DNA of 64,000 nucleotides from Acidaminobacter sp. JC074. Lineage in GTDB: Bacteria; Bacillota; Clostridia; Peptostreptococcales; Acidaminobacteraceae. The first letter of the stretch is position 1; each line of letters begins with the position of its first letter. Shown here piece after piece: positions 1 through 8,496 of the stretch. The notes below the pieces were generated by a model that saw only the letters and a list, made by a program, of their open reading frames with translations, was not told the DNA's origin and ran no database searches. Position numbers and translations under genes: made by a program. The stretch is taken from contig NZ_VANV01000028.1 in NCBI RefSeq assembly GCF_022496765.1, positions 1 through 64,000 of the forward strand. Direction: 5' to 3'.

Positions 1-1
1 A

Positions 2-186
2 TCTACACTTGTTAAGCTACACTCACCGTCCGCACCCCTACAAACTGTTTAAAATGTAACGCTAGAGCTGCAAGCTGGCAGAGCACCTGCAGGTAGCATG
101 ATGTAAATAACGTAGTACACTAAGTACTTAAGCTGGTCAACTAGGATATAGAAATATATCCTCGACTTCAGTCGTGGGTTGTTGAC
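2..186 (+). mobile_element. possible right-end remnant of an IS200/IS605-type element
   Basis: Positions 163-174 form a compact hairpin (CGACT, loop TC, AGTCG) followed by GGGTTGTTGAC ending at 186. This resembles the terminal hairpin of IS200/IS605-type elements, where the RNA guide scaffold of TnpB ends. The upstream frame 2-106 reads a short peptide interrupted by a stop at 50-52, which could be a decayed TnpB tail. The next frame, from 187, joins without interruption into the truncated gene at 145-516, as if an element had inserted there. No transposase motif is visible because the element would extend off the left edge, so this is an inference from shape. Confidence 0.3.
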
Positions 187-516
187 TGGTTTGGTGTTGT
201 CAAACTAGGAAGGGACTTTGATAAGTATATTGAGAAGTACAAAGACATATATAAGATTGATGGGAAATCTGTATCGGTTAAGGCACATTTATCACTCAAC
301 CATGAGCCTTTAGACATTGAAGTTACACCAGACTATTTTATATACAAAGGTCAGTCTTATCCCTACAAGTCTATTTATGAAGATGAAATTTATTATGTAG
401 AGGCTCATATGGAAGAAAATATACTGGTATCAGGTCTGATGAAGCTGATGGAAAACGATTATGATATGGTCATAATCAACCAAAAGATTGAATCAAAGTG
501 TTTTAAGATTATATGA
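145..516 (+). pseudogene. 3' part of an unknown gene, no start codon
   Basis: An open frame runs from just after a stop at 142-144 to a TGA at 514-516, about 123 codons. No start codon with a ribosome site lies near its beginning. The part from 187 on reads like real protein, charged and tyrosine-rich and ending in ESKCFKII; the first 14 codons fall in the possible insertion-element end. I do not recognise the family. The simplest reading is a host gene whose 5' part was displaced by an insertion, leaving a non-functional tail. An intact gene using a rare start cannot be excluded. Confidence 0.4.
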
Positions 517-562
517 GATTTTGATCAATTGAATGTAAAGAAAATCGTCAGCTTTAAGACGT

Positions 563-832
563 TTAAGTGAATGAAATGTGCAGATTTTTTCCTAGGGCAT
601 GAGCAATCTTAGACAAAAACTCTATGCTTGGATTTGAATTTCCACTCTCCAATCTTGAGATTACTGACTGTTTGGTGACTATTAATTCTGCCAATTGTTT
701 TTGTGAGAGTCCTTTTTCGATCCTTAATTTGATGAGTTCTGACCTTATTTCGTTAATTACTTTTAGTGCATCAAACTCAGTCTTTACTTCCTCATCTTGT
801 AGGAGCAACTCCTTTAAATCATTTTGTTTCAT
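563..832 (-). CDS. HTH-XRE family regulator, probable antitoxin
   Basis: The 89-residue product has an acidic N-terminal arm and a Cro/C1-type helix-turn-helix from about residue 38 to 87 (LRIEKGLSQKQLAELI, then SVISRLESG as recognition helix). This layout is typical of HigA-like antitoxins and small autoregulators that bind operator DNA. The start at 832 is chosen because AAAGGAGC lies 7 bases upstream; a longer reading to 862 lacks a ribosome site. It lies 36 bp downstream of hicB on the same strand and is probably co-transcribed with it. It may add a second DNA-binding layer to hicAB control or be an orphan antitoxin, since no separate toxin adjoins it. Confidence 0.75.
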   Translation of the reverse strand: MKQNDLKELLLQDEEVKTEFDALKVINEIRSELIKLRIEKGLSQKQLAELIVTKQSVISRLESGNSNPSIEFLSKIAHALGKNLHISFT

Positions 833-868
833 TACATCAGCTCCTTTTATATGACATAGCATCTAAAA

Positions 869-1237
869 TCAACTACTACAGTTTTCCTTTTGATGCTCTT
901 TGCTTAGTAAATATAAGCAATACTGATTCATGCTTATACCTTCTTGCTTAGCTTCGTCTGCAAGTGCTTTGTGTAAAGATTTTGGAATTCGCAATCGAAA
1001 GGATCCGGAATAATCATCTTCCGATTTAGGTAATGGTATGTCAATGTTATTTTCCAGGGCTGTTTCTAACCAAGCAGTCTTAGCATCCTGGATTGAATAG
1101 GTTACATCTTCTATAGACTCACCAACTGACATGCATCCTTTTAAATCTGGATATTCAGCGTAGTATGAACCATCATCATCTTCTGTTATAACTAATTTAT
1201 ACTTTTGCTGGAGATAGAAGTCTAATTTATTTTGCAT
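869..1237 (-). CDS. hicB: HicB-family antitoxin
   Basis: The 122-residue protein has the HicB partial RNase H-like fold at the N-terminus: YKLVITEDDDGSYYAEYPDL, then KGCMSVGESIEDV and an amphipathic helix. A C-terminal ribbon-helix-helix-like segment follows (SGSFRLRIPKSLHKALADEA, SMNQYCLYLLS), which in this family binds the operator. It would neutralise the upstream HicA mRNA-cleaving toxin and repress the operon. The start at 1237 is set by AGGAGA about 5 bases upstream; a longer frame to 1267 runs inside hicA. The hicA and hicB reading frames overlap by 11 bp, consistent with translational coupling. Confidence 0.82.
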   Translation of the reverse strand: MQNKLDFYLQQKYKLVITEDDDGSYYAEYPDLKGCMSVGESIEDVTYSIQDAKTAWLETALENNIDIPLPKSEDDYSGSFRLRIPKSLHKALADEAKQEGISMNQYCLYLLSKEHQKENCSS

Positions 1238-1487
1238 AACTGTTCTCCTTTCCTTTTTCAAGGTCATCTATTAACTTGAGGAATTGTTTGACATATATTT
1301 TGTTAACAGGTTTATGTTTTGGTATTGTTATAATTAAGTTACCGTAAACATATGTATAATGGCTAGAACCTTTTTTAGGTTGTCTTTCTATGAAACCATA
1401 ATGGAGCAATAATGTTTGTAATGTTTCGAACTTAACATTAGTAGGATTATTTTTGATTTTGTTAAGTAATTTTTCACGTTTGCTCAA
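1227..1487 (-). CDS. hicA: HicA-family toxin, mRNA interferase
   Basis: The 86-residue protein matches the small double-stranded-RNA-binding-like HicA fold. It has KREKLLNKIKNNPTNVKFE, then LLLHYGFIERQPKKGSSHYTY with the catalytic histidine in the GSSHY motif, and ends IPKHKPVNKIYVKQFLKLID. HicA toxins cleave mRNA independently of the ribosome when HicB is lost. The start is a TTG at 1487 because TAGGAGG sits 7 bases upstream and the promoter at 1509-1537 would begin transcription just ahead of it; a longer reading to 1571 would start upstream of the promoter. The order hicA then hicB is the common one. Confidence 0.8.
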   Translation of the reverse strand: MSKREKLLNKIKNNPTNVKFETLQTLLLHYGFIERQPKKGSSHYTYVYGNLIITIPKHKPVNKIYVKQFLKLIDDLEKGKENSYAK

Positions 1488-1508
1488 AATGCATTTCCTC
1501 CTACTTCT

Positions 1509-1537
1509 ATTGTACATGGAACCATATATGGTGTCAA
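1509..1537 (-). promoter_or_regulatory. hicAB promoter with palindromic operator
   Basis: On the minus strand TTGACA (1532-1537) and TACAAT (1509-1514) are separated by exactly 17 bp. The perfect 12-bp palindrome ACCATATATGGT (1521-1532) fills most of the spacer, a classic site for an autoregulatory antitoxin. Either HicB or the downstream XRE protein could bind it. Transcription would start near 1502, just ahead of the hicA TTG start. Confidence 0.7.
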
Positions 1538-1645
1538 AACATTGTTTGGCTATTTGAAAGAAAAATTTCATGAACGCTTTTCATTTACTATTGTTAGATA
1601 TTAGGTGTGATATTATTACAAAGTGCTTTAAAATACTGGCTTTGC

Positions 1646-1674
1646 TTGATTAATTAAGGATATTTTATTATACT
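1646..1674 (+). promoter_or_regulatory. promoter of the pth operon
   Basis: TTGATT (1646-1651) and TATACT (1669-1674) are separated by 17 bp. Transcription should begin near 1681, giving a leader of about 83 nt before the pth start codon. It is the only good promoter between the hic group and pth. Confidence 0.65.
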
Positions 1675-1686
1675 GAATGTAATTAA

Positions 1687-1719
1687 ATGAGAAGATTTAG
1701 AAATATAACTATACCCTAG
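1687..1719 (+). CDS. short leader ORF upstream of pth (10 codons)
   Basis: An ATG at 1687, about six bases after the predicted transcription start, opens the frame MRRFRNITIP ending CCC TAG. It has no Shine-Dalgarno sequence, so initiation would be leaderless or near-leaderless. The last codon before the stop is proline, a context known to slow termination in some regulatory leader peptides. The frame covers the whole left arm of the hairpin at 1701-1738. Whether it is translated is unknown. Confidence 0.3.
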   Translation: MRRFRNITIP

Positions 1720-1741
1720 GGGCTAAAAAGTTATATTTTTT
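1701..1741 (+). terminator. terminator-like hairpin in the pth leader (possible attenuator)
   Basis: AAATATAACT (1701-1710) pairs perfectly with AGTTATATTT (1729-1738), followed by a T run to 1741. The loop contains the palindrome CCCTAGGG. Its position between the promoter and the pth ribosome site makes it a candidate intrinsic attenuator. The stem is AU-rich, so its strength is uncertain. Confidence 0.5.
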
Positions 1742-1763
1742 GTCGTGTATAAAAGGAGTAATT

Positions 1764-2327
1764 ATGTTTGTTATTGTTGGATTAGGAAATCCGGGTAGAA
1801 AGTACAATGTAACTAGACATAACATTGGCTTTGAAGTTGTTGATGAGTTTGCAAGACAACATAGGATAAAAATGACCAAGGTTAAGTTTAAGGCCGTTAT
1901 AGGTGAAGGTAATGTCTTTGGTGAAAAGGTCCTGCTGGTTAAGCCGCAGACCTATATGAATCTGTCTGGTGAATCGGTTATGAAAATTATGGATTATTAC
2001 AACCTGCCATTAGAAAATCTGATTGTGGTTTATGATGACATAGACATTGATCCAGGCAAGATGCGTATTCGTAAAAAAGGTTCTGGTGGTTCTCACAATG
2101 GTATGAGAAACATCATCTATCTTTTAAAGCAGGATGGTTTTCCGCGAGTAAGAGTAGGTGTAGGTAAACCACAAAACGGTCAACCCCTAGCAGACTATGT
2201 CCTTGGACGTTTTTCAAAGGATGAGCAAAATTTATTGGTACCCATCGTAAGAGATGCGGTTTCAGCCATGGAAGTCATGATCAAAGATGATGTGGACTTA
2301 GCCATGAACCGCTACAATATAAAGTAG
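1764..2327 (+). CDS. pth: peptidyl-tRNA hydrolase
   Basis: This cytosolic enzyme hydrolyses the ester bond of peptidyl-tRNAs dropped from ribosomes and recycles the tRNA. In Firmicutes Pth also releases nascent chains during ribosome quality control. The 187-residue sequence shows the Pth signature GLGNPGRKYNVTRHN with catalytic-site N9 and H19, then YDDIDIDPGKMRIR and GSGGSHNGM for substrate binding. The length is normal. The start at 1764 follows AAAAGGAG with a 6-base spacer; an in-frame TTG at 1740 has no ribosome site. It is first in a tight run with mfd, whose start follows within 7 bp. Confidence 0.97.
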   Translation: MFVIVGLGNPGRKYNVTRHNIGFEVVDEFARQHRIKMTKVKFKAVIGEGNVFGEKVLLVKPQTYMNLSGESVMKIMDYYNLPLENLIVVYDDIDIDPGKMRIRKKGSGGSHNGMRNIIYLLKQDGFPRVRVGVGKPQNGQPLADYVLGRFSKDEQNLLVPIVRDAVSAMEVMIKDDVDLAMNRYNIK

Positions 2328-2333
2328 GTGACT

Positions 2334-5300
2334 ATGCAAGTAGTATATGAAAATGTTATTCGGTCGACAAGAGAATATCAGGAGTTAAAAAGAAGCTTAC
2401 AACACCAAATAAGCCCTATCGTTGCCCAGGGTTTATTTGAGTCTTTAGGTTCTCATGTAACGGCAACCCTTCTTGAAGACATCGACAGTGCAGCCCTTAT
2501 TATCTGTCATACAACGGGTGCTGCCATTAAGGTTGTAGAAGACTTGTCTCCTCTTTTAGGTGACAGACTTGTCTATATGCCACCCAAAGATGTGACTTTC
2601 TTTGATGCCTATGCCCACAGTCAGGGTGTTATTCATTCTAGAGCAAAGGCTATTTCAAAGATACTTTCTAGAAAAGATGCAGTTTTAGTAACCACTGTAG
2701 AAAGTGCCTTATTAAGTCATATGGATCCTGAATTTTATAATAACCATAAGCTATCTTTAGAAGTAGGCGGTGTCATCGATGTAGATGCTGTTTTAAAGAT
2801 GTGGTTAGAAGGCGGTTATGAAAAAGTAGATATGGTGGAACATGCCGGCCAGTTTGCTATGCGTGGTGCCATTATAGATGTTTTTTCACCTGTCTATGAA
2901 CACCCAATACGTATGGAGTTATTTGATGATGAAATAGATTCCATTCGTTATTTTGATGTAGAAAATCAAAAGTCCATTGAAAAGTTAGAATCTTGTATCA
3001 TTGAACCTTGTCGTGAAATCGTTATGACGAATCAGGTTATGGAAGATGCCATTAAAACCTTTAAGGGTTTGTATGATGTCCTTCCGGCTATGAAACATCC
3101 TAGACTGGACTATATCATTGAAACCCTGTCTGAAGGGATTTATTTAGAAGAGTTTGATAAATACCACCGCTATTTCTTTAAAGATGTTTTTACCATCATG
3201 GATTATTTTCCAAAGAACTCATTGGTATTTTTAAATGAACCTGACAGGGTCAAGGAAAAAGCTCTTTCATACATTGATGACTTTGATGAAAGATACAAGT
3301 CTTATCTGTCTAGAGATGATGCTTTAGATGGGGCCTTATACACCATTCATCGATACGAGTCATTACTCCTGTCTTTAAAGAAGCATCTTCTTGTTTTAAC
3401 AACCAACTTACGTAAGCGTATTGAAGACTTTAAACTCCAGGAGATTGTTGAGTTTAAATCTCGTGAAGCAGCAACTTATTACAGTAAGATGGATGTTTTA
3501 TCAGAGGATTTAAAACGTCAGATTCATGCAGGCAACAAGATCATTATTGCAGTATCGACAACTGAAAGGGCTTCAAGAATCAACAAGGCCCTTGAAGAAA
3601 ATGGTGTTTTGTCTTCTATACACCGTGACTTAGATACGACAGTTGTCAGCTCTCAGGTCATCATTGTGATCAAGCATGAGCGTATAGGTTATGAGCTAAG
3701 GTCTGCCAAATACATTCTCTTAACAGAGCATGAGCTTTTTGGTGTCAACAAACGTAAGAAAACATCTAAGAAGTTTAAAGATGGCCGTGCCATAAAGTCT
3801 TTTAGAGACCTTAATGCCGGTGATTATGTGGTCCATGAAAACCATGGTATTGGTAAATACATTGGTATGGAGCAACTCATTGTAGAAGGTACCAAAAGGG
3901 ACTATTTAAAGATAACCTATAAAAATGAAGATTTCTTATACATACCAATAGACCAGATGGACTTGGTCCAAAAGTATATTGGTGGTGAAGAAAAGTCAGT
4001 TAAACTAAATAAGCTTTCAAGCAACGAATGGCAAAAGGCCAAGACTAAGGCCAAAAAAGTCATTGAAGATATGACCGATGAACTTTTAGCCTTATACGCT
4101 GAGCGTGCCAAGGCCAGAGGCCATGCATTTTCTTATGACAATGAGTGGCAAAAGCAGTTTGAAGACTTATTCCCATATGAAGAAACACCAGATCAATTAA
4201 AGTGTATCGATGAAATAAAAAGTGACATGGAATCTGTTCAACCCATGGACCGACTCCTTTGTGGTGATGTTGGCTTTGGAAAAACTGAAGTTGCACTGCG
4301 TGCAGTCTTTAAGGCTGTTATGGACGGCAAGCAGGTGGTCTTTTTAGTACCGACGACCATCCTAGCCCAGCAGCATTATACAACCATCGTCAACAGACTG
4401 TCTAAGTATCCGGTTCGTATAGAGATGCTGTCTCGTTTCAGGACTAAAAAGCAGCAGGAAATGTCTCTAGAGAACTTAAGAACAGGTGTATCAGATATTG
4501 TTGTTGGTACCCATAGGGTTTTAAGCCAAGACGTTATTTTTAAAGATCTTGGTCTACTGGTTGTGGACGAGGAACAACGATTTGGTGTTAAGCATAAAGA
4601 GCGTATCAAACACTTAAAGAAGAATGTGGATATCTTAACTCTGACGGCAACGCCGATTCCTCGTACCCTCCATATGTCTATGGTAGGGATTAGGGATATG
4701 TCTGTTATTGAGGATCCGCCTGAAGAGCGCTATCCAGTTCAAACCTATGTGGTTGAAAACGATCCAATGCTTGTTAAAGATGTGCTAGAAAGAGAAATTG
4801 ATCGATCAGGTCAGGCCTACTACGTTTACAACCGTGTAGAAGACATTGATATTGTGGCCGGCAAGATACAGAAGCTGATTCCACATGCTAGGGTGGTCTT
4901 TGCCCATGGTCAAATGAGTGAACGTACACTTGAAAAGATTATGATTGCCTTTATGAACCATGAATACGATATATTGGTTTGTACAACCATCATAGAAACC
5001 GGTTTGGATATCGCCAATGCCAATACTATTTTAATAGACAATGCAGACTATATGGGCTTGTCTCAGCTCTATCAGTTAAAGGGTCGTGTGGGTAGGTCCA
5101 ATCGTCTGGCTTATGCCTATCTGATGTATAAAAGAGATAAGGTTTTATCAGAAGTCTCTGAAAAGCGTTTAAAGGCCATCAAAGAGTTTACAGAGTTAGG
5201 TGCTGGTTTTAAAATTGCCATGCGAGATTTAGAAATTCGTGGTGCTGGTAATTTGCTGGGGTCACAGCAGCATGGCCACATAGCGTCTATTGGTTATGAT

Positions 5301-5837
5301 TTATACTGTAAAATGCTTGAAACTCAAGTCAACAAGGTTAAGGGAATTGCTGTAGAAGAGCCTCTTGAAGTGGCCATTGACTTTAAAATATCTGCTTATA
5401 TACCATCCAAGTTTGTTGAAAACCAACAGTACAAGCTGGAGCTTTATAAAAAGATATCGTCTATTAGAAACCAAGACGATGCCTATGCCATTGAAGAAGA
5501 GATTGAAGACCGTTATGGTACCATCCCTAATGTGATTTATAATCTGTTAAAGATTTCTCATGTAAAGGCTTTGGCAAGACATTTAAAGATCAAGTCTGTT
5601 ACAGACCTAAAAGACAAGTGTGTTTTGGAGTTTGCTGATAAAGACAAGCTTGATTTAGAGCTGATCAGTCAAATATCTGTTTTATTTAACAGGCAGGTGA
5701 CCTTTGAGTTTTCAAAACTTCCAAATATGATTTTTAGATACACCAAGCGTGATTTGAACAACGACAAGCGTTTGTTAGAATTAGAAGACTTTTTATTAAA
5801 AATCTATAACATCAAGAATGAAAAACAATCTACTTAG
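2334..5837 (+). CDS. mfd: transcription-repair coupling factor
   Basis: Mfd is an ATP-dependent translocase that dislodges RNA polymerase stalled at DNA lesions and recruits UvrA for excision repair. The 1167-residue protein is full length. It has an N-terminal UvrB-like module, the CarD-type polymerase-interaction domain near residue 490 (AGDYVVHENHGIGKYIG), then a RecG-like helicase core with Walker A GDVGFGKTE near 645, DEEQRFGV as motif II, TLTATPIPRTL as motif III and GRVGRSNR as motif VI, followed by the C-terminal TRCF domain. ATG 2334 is preferred over GTG 2328 because AGGTG lies 3-4 bases upstream. It is co-transcribed with pth as in Bacillus. Confidence 0.97.
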   Translation: MQVVYENVIRSTREYQELKRSLQHQISPIVAQGLFESLGSHVTATLLEDIDSAALIICHTTGAAIKVVEDLSPLLGDRLVYMPPKDVTFFDAYAHSQGVIHSRAKAISKILSRKDAVLVTTVESALLSHMDPEFYNNHKLSLEVGGVIDVDAVLKMWLEGGYEKVDMVEHAGQFAMRGAIIDVFSPVYEHPIRMELFDDEIDSIRYFDVENQKSIEKLESCIIEPCREIVMTNQVMEDAIKTFKGLYDVLPAMKHPRLDYIIETLSEGIYLEEFDKYHRYFFKDVFTIMDYFPKNSLVFLNEPDRVKEKALSYIDDFDERYKSYLSRDDALDGALYTIHRYESLLLSLKKHLLVLTTNLRKRIEDFKLQEIVEFKSREAATYYSKMDVLSEDLKRQIHAGNKIIIAVSTTERASRINKALEENGVLSSIHRDLDTTVVSSQVIIVIKHERIGYELRSAKYILLTEHELFGVNKRKKTSKKFKDGRAIKSFRDLNAGDYVVHENHGIGKYIGMEQLIVEGTKRDYLKITYKNEDFLYIPIDQMDLVQKYIGGEEKSVKLNKLSSNEWQKAKTKAKKVIEDMTDELLALYAERAKARGHAFSYDNEWQKQFEDLFPYEETPDQLKCIDEIKSDMESVQPMDRLLCGDVGFGKTEVALRAVFKAVMDGKQVVFLVPTTILAQQHYTTIVNRLSKYPVRIEMLSRFRTKKQQEMSLENLRTGVSDIVVGTHRVLSQDVIFKDLGLLVVDEEQRFGVKHKERIKHLKKNVDILTLTATPIPRTLHMSMVGIRDMSVIEDPPEERYPVQTYVVENDPMLVKDVLEREIDRSGQAYYVYNRVEDIDIVAGKIQKLIPHARVVFAHGQMSERTLEKIMIAFMNHEYDILVCTTIIETGLDIANANTILIDNADYMGLSQLYQLKGRVGRSNRLAYAYLMYKRDKVLSEVSEKRLKAIKEFTELGAGFKIAMRDLEIRGAGNLLGSQQHGHIASIGYDLYCKMLETQVNKVKGIAVEEPLEVAIDFKISAYIPSKFVENQQYKLELYKKISSIRNQDDAYAIEEEIEDRYGTIPNVIYNLLKISHVKALARHLKIKSVTDLKDKCVLEFADKDKLDLELISQISVLFNRQVTFEFSKLPNMIFRYTKRDLNNDKRLLELEDFLLKIYNIKNEKQST

Positions 5838-5876
5838 GATGCTATGGTATAATAGTGTGGGGTAAGAGGAGATTTT

Positions 5877-6866
5877 ATGAAAAAAATACTACTATTAATG
5901 ATGATGTTGCTCTTGGTTTCATGTGGCAGCAGCAATACCGCTAATGAGACACCACCTGAACCTGAGGTTGTTGAGGAAGTCTTTTTAGCAAAGGTAAATG
6001 AAGAAATAATATCAGTTGAAACTTTTGACAAGTACTATGCCATGCAGTCATATGACTTTGAAAAAGAATTTGGTGAATCGGTTTGGGACATCGAACAAGA
6101 TGGCAAGACCATGAGAGAGATTCGTCAAGACCAAACACTGGACTATCTGATCAGGGTGGTCCTAATAGAAAACTATCTGGCAGGCAAAGGTGAGTTTGCA
6201 ACAGAAGATGTGATCAACTCAGCTTATGACAGATACATGGCTTCTATTGAAAATGATTCTGAAATCAAGACCTATTTTGAGGAAAAAGGCCTAGATGAAG
6301 CCTTCTTAAAGCGTTTTATCGAAGACCAGTATTATCTACGTCTTTATGAAGACCAACTTTTAGATGAAATATCAGATGATCCTAAGACGCAGGACATGCT
6401 CTTTACTGACAAGGTCATCAGGTACAAGGTAAGACATATCTTATTAGACAGTCAAGAATCTTTAACAGAAGTTGAATCACTTTTAAACGATGAAGAAAAT
6501 CCAGCTGATTTTTCAGATATGGCCAGACTATATTCTATTCATCCAACATCAGCTGTTAAGGGTGGTGACTTGGGTTATATGCTAGTGGGTACCATGCCTT
6601 CAGCCTTTGAAGAGATGGTTTTAAACATCGAGCCTTACACAGTCAGTGAATCTGTTCAGACAGAATACGGTTTCCACCTGATTTTTGTAGACGATAAGCA
6701 GATGTTACAAGACATGATTGAATCAGGCATGCCTGAAGATGAAATAGACACTTATAAAGCAGCAATTATTGAGCGTTATGCAGCCCTTGAAATTGTTAAC
6801 CGCTTTGAAAAAATGAAATCAGTGGCAACCATTGAAGTAAATAAGGAACTATTAGATGAGAGATAA
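5877..6866 (+). CDS. PrsA-like peptidyl-prolyl isomerase lipoprotein
   Basis: The 329-residue protein begins with a lipoprotein signal (hydrophobic run of Leu and Met, lipobox LVSC with Cys16) and would be anchored on the outer face of the membrane. A SurA-like N-terminal helical region precedes a parvulin domain at about 180-290, seen in KVRHILLDS and KGGDLGYMLVGTMPSAFE, ending GFHLIFVDD. These proteins help exported proteins fold. It lies 39 bp after mfd, and its 3' end overlaps the next gene by 11 bp. The ribosome site AAGAGGAG precedes the ATG. The exact client proteins are unknown. Confidence 0.85.
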   Translation: MKKILLLMMMLLLVSCGSSNTANETPPEPEVVEEVFLAKVNEEIISVETFDKYYAMQSYDFEKEFGESVWDIEQDGKTMREIRQDQTLDYLIRVVLIENYLAGKGEFATEDVINSAYDRYMASIENDSEIKTYFEEKGLDEAFLKRFIEDQYYLRLYEDQLLDEISDDPKTQDMLFTDKVIRYKVRHILLDSQESLTEVESLLNDEENPADFSDMARLYSIHPTSAVKGGDLGYMLVGTMPSAFEEMVLNIEPYTVSESVQTEYGFHLIFVDDKQMLQDMIESGMPEDEIDTYKAAIIERYAALEIVNRFEKMKSVATIEVNKELLDER

Positions 6867-8493
6867 TACAAAGAAAAATTCCTTTATTAAAGGGGCAACC
6901 ATACTTGGTCTTGCAGGTATATTTATAAAGATTTTAGGTGCGGCATTTAAACTGCCGCTTTTCAACTGGATTGGTGCAGAAGGTACATCTTATTATATGG
7001 CACCTTATCCAATTTACAACTGGCTTTTGGTTGTATCTACAGCTGGTATTCCAACAGCTATAGCCAGACTGATTGCAGAGAAGGAAACAGAGGGTGATAC
7101 CCATGGTATCTTTGGCATTATCAATGCCATCGTCAAGCCGATTGCTCTTATATCGGTTGTCATCTTTGCCATTTTATTCTTTGGTGCAGAACCGATTTCT
7201 GCTTGGGTAGGTCTGCCTGAATCGGCGATTGCCTTTAAGACCATAGCACCAGCCCTTTTATTTGTACCTTTGATGAGTGTCTTTAGAGGCTTCTTCCAAG
7301 GTGTACAAAAGATGCAGGGCTTTGCCATCACACAGATCGTTGAACAGCTTGTTCGTGTGATTGTAGGTTTAACCTTAGGTTATGTACTATGGTTTACCAT
7401 GGCAGCAGGTCCAGCTAAGTCAGCAGCAGGTGCAACATTTGGGGCTTCAGCAGGTGCTATTGTCGGCTTTGTTGTGGCTTACAGTATTTATAAGTATATG
7501 AAGTCTAAGTACTATTCAGATGCACTCAAGTTACCTAATCAACATAAGGTTGATGGTTCTTGGGATATCTTTAAACAGGTATTGATCATTTCTATTCCAA
7601 TCACCATTGGGGCATCTATCATGCCGACTATGAACTCCATTGACCTTATGCTGGTTGTTAGAAGGTTAAATGACATTGGTGTAGAAAATGCAAAAGAACT
7701 TTATGGTATTTTAACGGGTTTTGCAGTAACCATTGTTAACTTCCCGCAAATACTAACGGCTTCACTTCAGATTTCTCTGGTACCGGCAGTGACACAAATG
7801 TTTGTTATTTATGATAAATCAAAGTCAGAAGACGATAGAAAACACTTATCAGATACAGTGAATGCAGGTATCAAAACAGCCTTAATCATCGGTGTGCCTT
7901 GTGCTATTGGTCTTGTTACTTTGGCTGAACCTGTTATGTTACTTTTATATTCATCGCAAAAAGAATCTGCTATTATCGGTGGTTCAATCCTAGCTGTACT
8001 GGGATGGGATTTGATATTCTTAGCAGTATACCAGGCAACAACAGGTATTCTACAAGGTATTAAAAAGCAGATGTTACCAGCCCTTAACTTAGGTATTGGT
8101 ATGATCTTTAAAGTTGTTTTAACTTATGTTCTTGTTGGAAATCCAGTATTCGGCATCAATGGTGCTGCGATTTCGACAGTTGTTGCTTTTGCAGTAGCAT
8201 CTGGTTTAAATGTTTGGTCTTTAGCGAGACTGGATTATTTGGATTTAAACATCGTCAAGTTAAGCATCAAGCCAGTTATATCAGGTCTTGTGATGGGTGC
8301 CTTTGTATGGGTGGCTTATAACCCTATTGCAGGCATTTTAGGTGGTAAGCTTGCAACTTTAGTAACCATTATGGTTGCTGCAGTGATTTACGGTATTTTA
8401 ATCATCATGACAAAAACACTTTCTCATGAGGAATACGATATGTTACCGGGTGGTAGCAAGTTAAGAAAATTAGCTGAAAAGCTTGGGAGATAG
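6856..8493 (+). CDS. SpoVB/MurJ-type polysaccharide flippase
   Basis: This 545-residue integral membrane protein of the MATE/MOP superfamily has about fourteen hydrophobic segments. It starts with the family-typical NSFIKGATILGLAGIFIKIL and contains GAEGTSYYMAPYPIYNWLL. Homologues (Bacillus YabM/SpoVB, MurJ) flip lipid-linked peptidoglycan precursors or related polyprenyl-sugars to the outside. Its position between mfd and mazG is that of Bacillus yabM. The start overlaps the preceding gene by 11 bp, implying coupled translation. Because other spore genes are missing from this neighbourhood, a vegetative cell-wall role is more likely than a spore role. Confidence 0.85.
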   Translation: MRDNTKKNSFIKGATILGLAGIFIKILGAAFKLPLFNWIGAEGTSYYMAPYPIYNWLLVVSTAGIPTAIARLIAEKETEGDTHGIFGIINAIVKPIALISVVIFAILFFGAEPISAWVGLPESAIAFKTIAPALLFVPLMSVFRGFFQGVQKMQGFAITQIVEQLVRVIVGLTLGYVLWFTMAAGPAKSAAGATFGASAGAIVGFVVAYSIYKYMKSKYYSDALKLPNQHKVDGSWDIFKQVLIISIPITIGASIMPTMNSIDLMLVVRRLNDIGVENAKELYGILTGFAVTIVNFPQILTASLQISLVPAVTQMFVIYDKSKSEDDRKHLSDTVNAGIKTALIIGVPCAIGLVTLAEPVMLLLYSSQKESAIIGGSILAVLGWDLIFLAVYQATTGILQGIKKQMLPALNLGIGMIFKVVLTYVLVGNPVFGINGAAISTVVAFAVASGLNVWSLARLDYLDLNIVKLSIKPVISGLVMGAFVWVAYNPIAGILGGKLATLVTIMVAAVIYGILIIMTKTLSHEEYDMLPGGSKLRKLAEKLGR

Positions 8494-8496
8494 AAA

